From NCBI RefSeq assembly GCF_042453785.1, contig NC_091673.1, positions 8,515,001 to 8,579,000 on the forward strand: 64,000 bases of DNA, in the 5' to 3' direction. The number at the start of each line of letters is the position of its first letter. The first letter of the stretch is position 1. The notes beneath the pieces are model-generated. The model was not told where the DNA came from, ran no database searches, and worked only from the letters and a program-made list of their open reading frames with translations. Positions 1 through 11,959 of the stretch are shown here, in pieces. This stretch comes from Malus domestica (taxonomy: Eukaryota > Streptophyta > Magnoliopsida > Rosales > Rosaceae). A program made the translations under genes and the position numbers.

Positions 1-1312
1 TATTTCCGAGTGATTGGAAGATGTAGCAACTAACGTTTGCTTCGTTGATCGCCATGAAATTGCAGTATCCCCATTAGTGAACACTTATCCATTTTGTGAG
101 CAGGCTTTATGCGGATCAGAGAGAAAACCAGCATCTGCGTATCCAACAAGAATCTGGTCATTTGTGGGCTTGTCTGAGTAGAAGAGACCCATATATGTTG
201 TCCCACGAAGGTATCGTAGAACATCTTTGACTCCCTTCCAATGACGAATTGTTGGAGCAGAGTTATACCTGGCTAACAAGTTAACTGAAAAAGCTATATC
301 TGGTCTAGTATATTGTGCTAAATACAATAAAACACCTATTGCGCTCAAATATGGTACTTTTGGACCAAGGACCAGTTCATCGTCTTCTTTTGGACGGAAT
401 TGATCTTTCTTAATGTCCAAATAACGAACGACCATTGGCGTGCTAAGTGGATAAGTCTTGTCCATGCCAAATCGCTTCAGTATTTTTTCAATGTAAGCTG
501 ATTGATGGACCAAAATTCCATTAGCACAATGCTCGATCTGCAAGCCAAGACAATATTTTGTTTTCCCAAGGTCTTTCATTTCAAATTCGCTTTTCAGATA
601 TTCAGCAGTTTTATTGAGCTCTTCAAGGGTTCCCTAGGTTCATATTATCAACATATACTGCCACTATAGCAAATCCAGTATTTGATTTCTTAATGAACAC
701 ACAAGGGCAGATGACATTGTTGATATATCCTTCTTTGATCAAATACTCACTGAGACGATTATACTACATTCGTCCAGATTGTTTTAGCCCATATAGTGAT
801 CGCCTTAATTTGATTGGGAACATACCTCGTGGTTTGTTAGTTACTTCAGGCAACTTAAGTCATTCTGGGACTTTCATACATATGTCAGTATCTAATTCTC
901 CATATAGATACGCAGTGATGACATCCATAAGTCGCATGTCAAGTTTTTATGAAATCACCAAAATTATTAAGTAACGGAACGTAATTGCGTCCATTACAGG
1001 AGAGTATGTCTTTTCATAATCAATTCTAGGTCTTTGTGAAAAATCTTGTGCAACGAGTTGTGCTTTATATCTTGCAATCTCGTTTTTCTCCTTACGTTTC
1101 CTTGTGAATACCCATTTGTAACCTACGGGATTCACACCAGGTGGGGTTTGGACTACTAGTCCAAAAACACTTCGTCTTTCCAAGAAATTTAATTTTGCCT
1201 GGATTGCATCTTTCCACTTAGGCCAATCATGTCTCTGCTTGCATTCATCAACAAAGCGGGGCTCAATGTCATCGCTTAATATAATTTCAGTGGCTATTGC
1301 AAATGCAAACAT
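1..1312 (-). pseudogene. copia reverse transcriptase / RNase H remnant
   Basis: The RT start (KWKDAIQAKLNFLERR, then VGYKWVFTRKR and ARYKAQLVAQDFSQ) lies at 947-1312. Frame changes near 950 and 600 break it. The catalytic box at about 642-656 reads YVDNM where active copia elements have YVDDM. The 85-579 segment holds the connection domain (KDLGKTKYCLGLQIEH, VPYLSAIGVLLYLAQYTRPDIAFSV). A TAA at 85-87 precedes an otherwise in-frame RNase H segment containing SWRSTKQTLVATSSNHSE, which runs off the window edge. The lesions make it non-functional. Confidence 0.85.
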
Positions 1313-1615
1313 GTCGTCTATGATTATTTCATTTCAATCCCACAATTCATTAGTACATGTATAATTTATGAATATTTCTTTGCTTTCATGTACTTCTGTC
1401 TCTTCAGGGACATGTGTCTTATCAAGGACATTTTCTTTTTCTGGAAGTACGGAATCATGAATTGTGGATTTATCATTCATTTTCTTTTCCTGAATGATTT
1501 CATTTGGGTTCAACTGTGCCCTCATCTTTCTCTTTCGAGGGGCTGAATCTTTTGAACCTAGGGGTCTACCATGCTTCAGGCGTGCACTAGATGAATCATT
1601 CACTGCCACTTTATT

Positions 1616-3150
1616 TTATCCAATAGGGACATCAATTCTTGTAGGTGCATTTGCAGCTAGTATATGCGACTTTGTCACTTTCAAAGCATCATTAAATGCA
1701 TCTGACATTTGATTAGCATTACCTTGAAGATGAACGATCATTTTCGCTTCATTTTCACAATGAGTGTTTCGTGGATCAAAATGAGATAAGGTGGGAACAA
1801 CCCATGTCAGCTCTTGCCGTTTTTCTGGAATGGTCTTTTCTCTTCCTAACGACGGGAATATTGTCTCATCAAAATGACAATCAGCAAAACGAGCTGTAAA
1901 CATATCACCAGTCAAGGGTTCCAAGTATCTAATGATAGATGGTGAATCAAAGCCCACATAAATTCTCAATATGCGCTGAGGTCCCATTTTAGTTCGTTGT
2001 GGCGGTGCAATAGGCACATAAACAGCACAACCAAAAACTCGTAAATGTGAAATGTTTGGCTGATGTCCAAACACAAGTTGTATTGATGAGTATTGGTGGT
2101 TGGCTATGGGTCTCAGTAGAACCAATGATGCTACATGTAAGATGACATGTCCCCATGCAGAGATTGGTAATTGCTTTTTCATAAGCAGAGTGCAGGCTAT
2201 TAATTGAAGCCGCTTGATAAATGCCTCTGCTAAACCATTTTGAGTATGGACATGAGGAACAGGATATTCAATATCAATGCCCAGTGCCATGCAGTAATCA
2301 TCAACGGTTTGAGATGTAAATTCACCAGCGTTATCAAGTCGAATTGACTTAATGTGATGATCTGAGAATTGTGCTCCCAACTTAATTATCTGAGCAAGAA
2401 GTCTCGCAAAAACTACATTTCGAGTAGACAATAGGCAAACATATGACCATTGAGTAAATGCATAAACCAAAACCATAAAATATCGAAATGGTCCACAAGG
2501 TGGTTGAATAGGTCCACAAATATCCCCTTGAATCTTTGCAAAAATGATGGGGATTCATCATCAACATTTAGTTATGATGGTTTAATTACCAATTTCCCTT
2601 GGGAACAGGCCTTGCAAGGGTTATCATTTGAGACATCAAGATGTCTGCTCAATAATGGATGTCCATTAGAGTTGGTAATGATTCTACGCATCATGGTGGA
2701 TCCTGGATGACCCAGACGATCTTGCCAAAGTATGTAAACATTTGAATCAATGAACTTCTGGTTCATGATAGTATATGCCTCAATTGTCTTTATGTATGTA
2801 TAATACAATCCACTCGATAAACTACGCAACTTCTCTAATATGGGCTTGTGGGTATCATTGGAGGTAATGCATAAATATTCCACATTTTCTACATTTTTCA
2901 TTTCAATGTGGTATCTATTTAGACGTATGTCTTTAAAGCTCAACAAATTTCGAGTAGAGCGAATGGCGTTCAACGTATTTTGTATGGACAATATTGTTCC
3001 ATTTGGTAACATAATCTGGGCTTTTCTTGAGCCTTCAATTACATATGATTGTCTTGATATTGTTGTTTCCTTTACTTTTGCAAGTACCAAGTTCGAGAAA
3101 TACTTTCGATCTCGAAGTATTGAATACGTGGTTGTGCTGTCTGCAAGACA
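1616..3150 (-). pseudogene. copia protease/integrase remnant
   Basis: Near 3130 a protease-type ADSTTT motif is readable. Then comes the gag-pre-integrase zinc region ending RLGHPG and CKACSQGK; the residue expected to be the first zinc His (W-H-x-RLGH) is Gln here. A frame break near 2480-2570 separates it from the integrase core. In the core the first catalytic Asp is Tyr (VLVYAFTQWS, where relatives have VDA), while the second Asp (IRLDNAGEF) and the Glu (HTQNGLAEAF) remain. Downstream the conserved copia block with FGHQPNISHLRVFGC and YVGFDSPSIIRYL is present. Loss of one DDE residue plus frame breaks indicates a dead integrase. Confidence 0.82.
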
Positions 3151-3509
3151 AAAGTCTCTGCCATTGCTCTTGTTTTAAGAATAACCATAATTTTTATCCA
3201 TGTTCTCTGAGTAAAGAAATTACAGTTAAAAGCAGTTTATTCATACTGGAATACTACTTTTATTGAATTGAAAATGCGAGCATTAAACCACAAGTACAAA
3301 TAACAAAAGTACATTAAACATAAATGATTCAATCGGACCCATAAACTTCATTTCTTCTTTCAATAATAAAGTCTGAAACATCCAGGTGGGTTATGTTCAA
3401 CTGTCCTGATAAATTGGACACTGGATTAGGTGTTTCCATTGGTTGAGCCTGGTCGAGGAAATTGGTCTCAACACCCTTATCCTTAAGGGAGGCTTAATAC
3501 AGATCTACT

Positions 3510-4393
3510 AGATGCTTTGGGGTGCGACAAGTACGCGCCCAATGTCCATTGCCACCACACCTATGGCAAACTCCTTTAGGATTTCTAGGAGTGTTCATAT
3601 GAGTTTTTCCTTTCTGGCGATTTGCATTTTTAAAGCTCGGGCCTGGATTATGCCTTGGAACCTAGTTGTGAAACTGGACACCATGGCTCTTGCCTTTCCC
3701 ATTCCACCGACCTCGTTTATGGCCATTTCCTCGTTTATAATTATTTCCACGAGAGGATGTGGTATTTCTTTCAAGGGAAGCAGCATTCACTTCTAGGAAT
3801 GGTGCTGATCCAATAGGTCGGGACTGATGATTCTTCATCAAAAGTTCATTGTTTTGCTAGGCTACAAAGAGTACAAATATCAGCTGGTTGTACTCAGTAA
3901 AGCCTTTTTCTCTATATTGATGTTGCAGGAGCATGTTGGAGGTATGAAAGGTGCTGAAAGTCTTTTCCAGCATATCTTCCTCAGTGATTGTTTCTCCACA
4001 GAGCTTCAACTGTGAGCTAATTCTGAACATCGCAGAATTGTATTCAACCACCGTCTTGAAATCATGGATCCTTAGGTGAGTCCACTCATAAAGGGCCCTT
4101 GAAAGAATCATCGTGTTCTGGTGATTATATCTATTTTTCAGTGCCTTCCAGAGGGTTAATGGATATTTAACCATGAGGTACTCGCTTTTCAGTCCCTCAT
4201 TCAGGTGGCGACGGATAAAGATCATGGCCTTCGCCCGATCTTAAAATGATGCACTATTATCCTCCTTGATGGTCTCCCCAAGATTTCCTGCCTCCAGATG
4301 GATCTTGGCATCCATTACCCTGGTAAGGTAGTTTTTTCCAGTAATATCCAGGGCAACAAAATCAATCTTTGCCAAGTTTGCCATTTTCTTTTC
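3510..4393 (-). pseudogene. copia gag remnant with CCHC zinc knuckle
   Basis: The likely start is the methionine of MANLAKIDF at 4391-4393, downstream of the LTR. The N-terminal part has the copia gag (UBN2-like) pattern of an LTGKNY-type segment followed by W-K-A-L and R-Y stretches. An in-frame TAA at 4241-4243 interrupts it, after which the same frame resumes with DRAKAMIF. Further stops occur near 3857. At about 3530-3575 a nucleic-acid-binding knuckle CHRCGGNGHWARTC (C-x2-C-x4-H-x4-C) is intact. Gag would package element RNA into virus-like particles; here it is broken and presumed inactive. Confidence 0.8.
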
Positions 4394-4450
4394 TGAAGAA
4401 AAAATGAGGTGTGTAAAAACTTGCAATAATATGTATTCTGGAGGAATATA

Positions 4451-5420
4451 TTGTTAGAACTTCTTATTCTTACATATTTTGATCTTCAGGTCAAAATAAT
4501 AAGTACTCGAAACTTCAGGCTCGAGATAAACATGATTAATGAGAAGGGCGATTGTACCGCACCATTCTCATCGAAACTATAGGATGGGCGATTATTCCGC
4601 ACCACTTTAAACAGCAGGAAAATTTAAATATACAGAGCATGGTGGACGATTATACCGCACCAACTAAAATTGCATCTGCAGGGTGGGTGATTATTCCACA
4701 CCACCTAAAATTGCAATAAAATTTAAATATACAAAGTAGGGTGGGTGATTATTCCACACTACCTAAAATTGCAATAAAATTAAATAGCAGGCAAATTTAA
4801 ATATGCAGGATAGGGTGGGCGATTATACCGCTCCACTTAAAATGTGCAATAAAATTATATCTGCAGTCCAAGATAGGCGATGATACCGCACCATCTTGGA
4901 TTGCATAAATAAACACTGGGTTAGTAGTCAAGAGTTACACCAAATAAGAAATCAAAGATATAAGTAAACTGCTAGGTTGAGAACTAGAAGTAAACATGGT
5001 GCAAACAGTTCTTCGCGAGGGTATATCCAGCAATTGAGGCAGATGAAGAAGAAGAACAGTAAAAACCTTAGAGGAAACATTTTTTTTTCTTTCGGTGAAG
5101 GGAAAAGAGAAATGATTAGAGAGTCGTGCTAATAATACGTTATAAATAAGCAAAAGTTAGAGAGATAATCTTTGCTAGGGACATGAGCGAGGTTGTTGCA
5201 ATATATTACATTAACACAAAATGATTGCAGATAAGAGAGAAATAGGAGGATGCTGAAAATATTTTAACTTTTCTTTCTTTCTTACTCTATCTCTTTGAAC
5301 ACTCGTAATGCTCTATTTATAGAGTAAATACTTTGAAAGCATACAAATTATATTATTAAGCTTGTGAAAAGTTTACTGTATGAATGTGGGCATACACACC
5401 CACTATTTACAACATTTAAC
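4451..5420 (-). mobile_element. Putative copia LTR and leader
   Basis: Upstream of gag on the minus strand lies about 1 kb of non-coding DNA beginning TGTTAGAACTTC on the plus strand at 4451, the expected TG end. A minus-strand TATA-like box CTATAAATAG lies near 5312-5325, consistent with the element promoter. No clear initiator-Met tRNA primer site was recognised next to 4450, so the inner LTR border is tentative. The outer border may be at TTAACA near 5216 or at about 5420. Confidence 0.45.
4535..4900. repeat. Tandem array of a GGGCGATTATACCGCACCA-type motif
   Basis: About seven diverged copies of a core resembling GGTGGGCGATTATACCGCACC occur near 4548, 4587, 4644, 4684, 4742, 4816 and 4874. 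Spacing is roughly 40-75 bp, with AT-rich spacers such as TAAAATTGCAATAAAATTTAAATA. The array lies between the TATA-like box and gag of the copia element. Repeated units in copia LTRs can act as cis-regulatory boxes; that role here is inference. Confidence 0.75.
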
Positions 5421-5439
5421 TTAAGATACATAAAATCAA

Positions 5440-7300
5440 AAGGGGATGTGATTTAAAGTAAGAATAATTTGATTTTTAATTTCTAACTTCTTCTTCCTTT
5501 CTTCTTCTTTCTGAACTTCCTTCTTCTTCTTCCTGGACTTCCTTCTTCTTCTTCCCACTTTTCCCACTTTCTTCCCACGGATTCTGTAAGATTCTTTGGA
5601 CTCCCTTCTTCTTCTTCTTTTCTCTGGAACCCAACCCATACTCCGAAATGATGCCGTCGAACCCACCAAACTTTGAATACGGACACCCACCAAACTTTGA
5701 ATACAGACACCCAGTACCCTCTTCCCCACATGTCTCGCAATCACACCCAACCGATTTTACCCATCCAGTTTGGTCCCTACGTAGAGCAACCGGAGCCCTA
5801 GGATTGGCACGGGATCGGATGGGGTTCTAAGGATCGAAAGGCGTCGGAGGCGCGGCGGAAAGTGATGAATGTGGAGATCAACAGAGTTATGGAATGGGAT
5901 CGGATGGGGTTCCGCGGAGGCCGGTGCAGGTGAGAGTAATGGTGGCGAGTTCTTGTGTGTGGCGTCAAATGAGAGAGACGATAGCCATGGCGTCAACATG
6001 ACATCAAATGAGTCGTCTCCTTCCTCTGTCGATTTTGGATCGGCATGTGACCTGGCTTGGGCTGGGTGCCAACCTAAAAGGCTGGGGTGGAGCAAATTTC
6101 ATGGATGCCGGTTCATTTTTTTGCCTGGGTGCCGGGCTAAAAGCAGCGGTGGAACTACTCTTAGGACTTAGTAGGGGAGATCCGGCTGGAATCTCTGTCC
6201 GTTTTTGTTTGCCCAAATATGTGTTTAAACATTAAATAATGATAGGATAATTAACTAATTTTGGCTAAACGTGTGTGTAATGAACAATAAGTTCTTGTGG
6301 ATTGAGGTTGGCTAATGGAAACTATTAGTTAACTAATCCGATAAATTAATTAAATCGAATTTCAAGATCTCATGCTGAGAAGGGAACACGTGGGCACGTT
6401 CACTGCTGTTCATTGCTACCACTTGGTGGTGTTCATCGTTTTCAAAATCTCATGTTATCTGAAGAAATGGATGAATCACAAGATAATGATTAAGAAAAGT
6501 TGAAATATCTTTGTAAGTTTTTTTGGTTTCTAAAAAGGTGGACTTTCATGACGAAATCACAATAATCTCTTTTTAAAACAAAAGGAACAGAAGGAGATAT
6601 GGGATGTGCGATGGCCACTTTCATTCTTAGCAAAAACACTTTGATACTTTCCATGAGAAAACTATTTTTCGTAGTGATATAATTTGTTTTGATATTGTGT
6701 TGAATTTAATGAATAGCGATAGGTGAAAACAAATCCATAGAAAATTTGTGTTATCAAAAGAAAAAACGGCTTACTTTCCAAAGTCGACTAGTCTGAAGAA
6801 ACGTATAGAGAAACTATTATGCGCTATATAGCGCCAGATGTCATAATTTCTACTTATGTTTTAACGATTGTTTTATCTATTAATAACTAGAAGATGAGCA
6901 CACATTTTATGTGTGAACAATTTCATTTTCTTTTTTGTTTTTTATTAAGGAGTGTAATTAGTTTTTAAAATTTTTAAAAAGATTCTGAGACAATGATGAT
7001 AGGATCTCTTAATTAGGTCATATTTTTCTTAATATTACATTATTACCATTTTACCCTCTTTATGTAAATATTGTGTATCAAAGTGAGGGTAAAATAGGAA
7101 AATAGGGATATGATTGTCATTTTGTCACAAGGTACAAAAGTACTATTTTGCCCTCCTCATGTCAACATTGTGTATTCAAAAGTGAGGGTAAAATTGGAAG
7201 AAAGGGGGCAAAAAGTTGACAAGTCCTATTCTCTTAATAGAATAGAATAGATGTACACTAAAGTATAAATTCATAGTCCACCTTACCAAGAATTTATCAT
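5440..7300. other. Intergenic region without a supported gene
   Basis: Open frames here are short and compositionally biased: CTT-rich DNA at 5480-5630 gives Lys/Arg/Glu runs on the minus strand. A 24-bp unit (CCAAACTTTGAATACGGACA type) is duplicated at about 5668-5712, and GGGATCGGATGGGGTTC occurs near 5809 and 5898. At 7050-7095 and 7145-7192 a CCCTC...TGTGTAT...GTGAGGGTAAAAT segment is duplicated, suggesting an old mobile-element remnant. No recognisable protein was found. Confidence 0.5.
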
Positions 7301-7311
7301 TGGTGAAATAT

Positions 7312-7540
7312 GGATTTAAATCCTCGTCGGATCCCCTCCCTGGGGATCCTAGGGATCAACGAACACGGACTATTGATAAAAAATCGTGCGGTCCTAATTA
7401 AATGTTTTTTATATTTTTAAAAGTAAAGCATCATTGTTTTGCGTAAAAAAAAAAATTGTGGCGCATGATTTTTTATCAACGGTCTTTGTTCATTGATCCC
7501 TAGGATTCCCAGGAAGGGGATTCGGCAAGGATCCAAATCC
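7312..7540. mobile_element. MITE (MULE-type) with long terminal inverted repeats and 10-bp target duplication
   Basis: The element starts GGATTTAAATCCTCGTCGG and its reverse-complemented other end starts GGATTTGGATCCTTGCCG. The arms match over about 79 bp each (7312-7390 and 7463-7540), leaving a short loop. It is flanked by identical 10-bp repeats GGTGAAATAT at 7302-7311 and 7541-7550. Long inverted repeats and a 9-10-bp duplication are typical of non-autonomous Mutator-like elements. No coding capacity. Confidence 0.85.
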
Positions 7541-7550
7541 GGTGAAATAT

Positions 7551-8779
7551 ATTCCCCCATCGATTATATGTGAGTGATTGACTATTTTTTGACATGATTG
7601 GACCATATTCCATTGATTGGTATGAATTTCGTAAACTAGTATCAAACTGAAGCCCACTCTAGTCTCGCCTAAATCACATAGTTAATCATGCCACACGGCA
7701 ATATTTCGGTATCATACAATCAAGATTTTAAAAGACACTAGACGTTAGACGCTAGTCGGATGGTGAGTTGGGATCTAGCACCTAGGTGTCTAGGTGGGGC
7801 CTAGGCAAATTTAATTTAATTGATTATATATCATATAAATAAGTACCTATTTATACTTAAAAATATACATAATTGTATTGAGATATATAAATTGCAAAAT
7901 AAGATAACCTATAAATTATAAAGTATTAAAACATATTGAGAACATGAGGAACAAGCATATAATGAGTGTTTATTCGAGTACTCAACAAGTCTCTTATATT
8001 TTAATGAAAAATAAAATGCAAAATAAAAGTTATCAATTTTCAGTATAAGTGAGAGTCGCGACCTAAGATGGTATAAACAAGCTAGGCGGACGCTTAGATA
8101 AGTTAAGTGTCATTTCTTATTTTTAAACACCTATGGATTAAGCCGGACAGTAACCAACCGTGTAGCACCTAGACGAGGATGTTTAAAACAGTACATACAA
8201 TTTACAATATAATTATAAGCTTTTACTAAATTATTTCTACTTATATATCAGATTTATAAATTTAAAAGAAATGACTCTGGGTAAGAAAGTTGCCAAGATG
8301 TGTTGATTTTCACGTAGGTACTTATTTTTGGTGTATGGAAATATGTGTGATCCTGCATCAAGGTACGTGTGCAGGTCCATACCAAGTGGAACCTCACCAC
8401 CCCCTCCCTCGACTAGTCGACTTGTTCCATGGCCTGGTCCCACTCATCACTCCTGTCTAGTCAATTCACCAACAGTACGGCTCGGTCTCTCAAACTCTTC
8501 TTGTTAAAATCCGATAAACCTAACCAAACCCTCCTAGCCTCCTACTCACCAAACAAAATATGTTGGTACGTCTTGTGAATTATTTAACGTATTATAATAT
8601 AGATAGAAGATAAATGACATTTTAATTAATCGTTTTAAACCAGATATGTAATCTTAATAGAGCTTAGTTGGTAATCACAGCTCAACAACAATCGACCTAG
8701 TTGGTTGTGATAGACACCTAGCCCGTCGATATCCGTATGTATTGGCTTTGGCCCGGTTATGGTAGTTTAAACCATGATA
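7551..8779. other. Intergenic region with old repeat remnants
   Basis: No gene is supported. The stretch at about 7730-8190 is flanked by GACACTAGACGTTAGACGCTAG-like and CACCTAGACGAGG-like segments in opposite orientation, consistent with a worn inverted-repeat element. The last several hundred bases lie 3' of the ACOS5-like gene and probably include its 3' UTR. Confidence 0.4.
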
Positions 8780-11075
8780 TTAGTTAAGGCAGTGGAGCTT
8801 GGATGCCTTGATCTTTTCCATCATGCTCTCTTTGATAAGCCTCCTCATGATCTTCCCCGAGGGCGATTTTGGAATTGTGTCCACAAAGTGCACCACTCTC
8901 ACTTTCTTGTATTGTGCAACGTTTGAGGCCACGTAGTTGATTATCTCTTCCTCGCTCTCTTTTGTACCAGCTGCGATCACAACACTTGCTGCCGGAATCT
9001 CCCCTGCCTCCTCGTCCGGCAGCCTGCAAAAAAGTGCCAATAACATAAGTAGACAGCATTGTCAATAACAAAGCATGTCGATGTGTTATTGACACATTGT
9101 GGATGCAAAGTCCACCGTTTAACAAAGGATGGGCGTCGTGCATAGGAAATTTCTAACAATGAATATGAACAAGAACAACAGAAGTCTTTGTTTCGGTTTA
9201 TGGAAATAAACTTACGGGACTACTGCTACATCTTCAACCGAGGGATGACTCAGAAGAATGGCCTCAAGTTCAGCAGGAGCCACCTTCAAACGTCGCACAC
9301 ATAATTAGTCAAGCAAACGCATTGCAATGTCGATTAGTCTAGTTAATCTATTAATTATAAGTCGTCCGTCTTACTTGGAAACCTTTGTACTTGATTAATT
9401 CCTTGATCCGGTCAACGATAAAGACGTTGTCATCATCATCTATGCAGCCAATATCTCCGGTGTGAAGCCATCCATCTTTGTCGATAGTCCGGGCAGTCTC
9501 CTCTTCGTTGTTAAAGTAACCTGAAAATCAAGTTACAGTTGTGACATGAAATCTATTGACATTATTCAGTTGGCTTTTTTATCGCGAATAGTCTTTGAAC
9601 TGAAATAATGAGTTTGGAACCATACGGATGCTATTCCCGATTAAAAAGCCATATTCAGTTTGATGCAAATCAATCCGAAAGCTCTATGCTTTACCTTGCA
9701 TTACACATTGACTCAACACGCAAAGTTCACCGGGTGTATTTCTCGGTAGGGAACGACCGGTGTCCGGGTCAATGAATTTGACTAGCAAATTTGGAAGAAT
9801 AAACCCTACTGAGTTTTTCTTTGCTACAAGACCTGGTCCTGCATGAGTGAGTGTGATGCAGCTATGCTCAGTCAATCCATATGCCTGCAAGTTTAAAAAT
9901 CATTAATCAGCACAAATACATAATATTTTATTACAATTTTTAGCTACAGACGTAGGGTTTTGTCACAATGTGTCACCTCTTGGACTTGGACGCCGGGGAA
10001 CTTGTTTTCGAAAGCGTTGAGGACTTCGGGTGCAAGAGGAGCTGCTGCAGTCATAATTGCCTGGAGTTTGAGCTTGCTGAGATCAAATTCATCAACAATT
10101 GGATTCTTAACCAAGTTCAAAATGATTGGCGGCACAATGGGCGCATAGGTAACCTCATGTGAGATCAATGCGTTAAGAAATGTCCGAAGTTCGTATCTTC
10201 CCATCACCACAACTTTTCCCTTGTTTCGGAGCGTGGCACAACATATTCCAGTGATCCCGTAGATGTGGAAGAACGGAATTAGGCCTAGCACGGTGACTTT
10301 ACCAATCATTTCCGGCGTTACTCCAAAGAGCGTGGAGCTGAGGTTCGCTACTAGGTTTCGGTGAGTCAGCATTACACCCTTAGACAATCCTGTTGTGCCT
10401 GATGAGAAGGGAAGGGCACATAGATCAGTCTGCTTCAGCTCCTCCTCATTAATTCTGTTTCCCGCACGGTCTGCTGCTTCAAGTAGGTGTTCCCAGTTCA
10501 TGGCACCTTCAATAACCTCTTCTCCAAGCAAAATTACCGGCACCCCAAAAGATTTTACCTGATCATCTCAAATTCTCAACTTCAAAGGGTTAGATTTTTA
10601 TGTGATCATAAATGCCTGCATTATTCAAAGTAAAAGAATTAACGTACGTTACCTTTTCATAGGTTGCACCATTTGTTACAATTATCTTGGCATCAGCAAC
10701 CTCAACTTGCTTCTTAATTTCGGATGCGTGCCCCGATGGATTTGCACCCGAAAACACACCACCAGCAGCCATTATTCCCAAGGCAACAATGGCATACTCT
10801 GCCACATTTGGGAGAACAACCACCACCACTTGCCCCTTTCTAAGGCCAAGAGACCTTAAGGCTTTAGCAAACCTCCTTGTGTCTCTAACCACCTCGCCGT
10901 ACGTAATTTTCTTTCCAGTCACAGCCTCCACGAACGCGACATTTCCAGCGTATAATTCTGCATTTTGGAGCACAAATTCTGGCAATGTGATGTTATCAGG
11001 TACTCGGACAGATGGGGACCGGCTTCCGAAAATATGTTCATCCTCTTGGGCTGAGTTCTGCACAAAAGTTCCCAT
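8780..11075 (-). CDS. ACOS5: Acyl-CoA synthetase, ACOS5 / 4-coumarate:CoA ligase-like 1 ortholog
   Basis: Six exons on the minus strand: 11075-10653, 10558-9977, 9884-9695, 9520-9375, 9283-9216, 9023-8780, with GT-AG junctions and matching phases, giving 550 aa. The start at 11075 (MGTFVQ) was preferred over one 24 codons upstream because it matches family length (about 540 aa). ANL-superfamily motifs are visible: AMP-binding [14 protein letters not shown] (about residue 190), YGLTEHS (337-343), the GELC box (388-391), [22 protein letters not shown], and the C-terminal [11 protein letters not shown] with the adenylation Lys. Overall sequence strongly resembles Arabidopsis ACOS5 (At1g62940), which activates medium/long-chain hydroxy fatty acids for sporopollenin in the tapetum. 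Residue 392 is Leu where I recall Arg in the family motif GELCVRS. Otherwise the gene looks intact. Confidence 0.93.
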
Positions 11076-11867
11076 GATGAATATGTGAAAGGGAGCTAAT
11101 GGAAGCCAAAGGGAGGTTGAAACGAGTGAAGGTATGAGATTTACCATTGGATTAGTGGATTTAAAGGAAAATTAAGATGGGATTAGTGAGTTAAATAAGG
11201 AGATGTTGTTAGAAAACAAGTGAGGGTGAGATTTTCCATGGTCTTTTGGTTGGTAAGAACTTGTTAAATCATGTTTCTGTCACAAGCTATTTGCAAGCCG
11301 TTCAACTTCAAGGGCAATGCTGTTGGCATGTGGAAAAAAAAATTATCACCCCCTTTGCTTGTTATGCATATTCCATATTTCGTGAGTTTTCTTACAGAAC
11401 ACAGCAGATTAAATTTTATCTTCGCGAAAATCGGATTTGATCGGAATGCTGTTAGGGTAACTGTACATTACATCAATAATGACTTCGGATTTGGTTTGAG
11501 CATAATTAGGCAAACATTTAATGACGTTCGGATTTTACATTAACTTAATCAGGACACGGTCGTTGTTTTTTTATTGTTGTAGCCTTCCATTAGATTTTCT
11601 GTGACATAGAGCAACATAACATAGCATACCGTCTCTCCAGCTCTGTAGCGATGGAATCAGGTACATTTTCGTCGTAATTCGATGTTTATTGTTTATGCAT
11701 TGGATCGTGGAATCAGTATAAGTCAACCGTTGAACTTTTCAAAACGAAAGCAATACCGTTCAAGATTCAAACAAAACATAAAAAAGTAACCTAAAATCTT
11801 GCTGTATATCATTAGGAAGAGTAATATACAATTGTCAACGTCTAATAAAATAAGGAGGCTGAGCTAG

Positions 11868-11899
<32 letters not shown>

Positions 11900-11959
11900 A
11901 CCGGCTTAGTATAGCTATTTTTCTTCTCAGTTATCATCTGAATTTGCTTTCTATGGCTG
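11076..11959. other. Intergenic spacer between divergent genes, with an AT microsatellite
   Basis: This interval holds the upstream regions of the minus-strand synthetase gene and the plus-strand pseudokinase gene. A (TA)n tract occupies about 11870-11898, some 60 bp before the pseudokinase start. No other gene is supported. Confidence 0.6.

Larger units (their letters stand above)
1..5420 (-). mobile_element. Degenerate Ty1/copia LTR retrotransposon, 3' part cut by window start
   Basis: Read on the minus strand from high to low coordinates, the copia order is seen: LTR/leader (about 4.45-5.4 kb), gag with a CCHC knuckle (3.5-4.4 kb), protease motif near 3.13 kb, integrase (1.6-3.0 kb), reverse transcriptase and start of RNase H (1-1.3 kb). 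PR-IN-RT-RH order is diagnostic of Ty1/copia rather than gypsy. The reading frame is broken by several stops and frameshifts, and key catalytic residues of integrase and RT are changed, so it is not autonomous. The distal part and second LTR lie outside the window, so target duplication and LTR identity cannot be assessed. The outer LTR edge near 5.2-5.4 kb is uncertain. Confidence 0.9.

Noticed and set aside
5436-5750. Lys/Arg/Glu-rich minus-strand open frame
   Set aside because: It is the translation of CTT-rich low-complexity DNA, with no domain or splice context.
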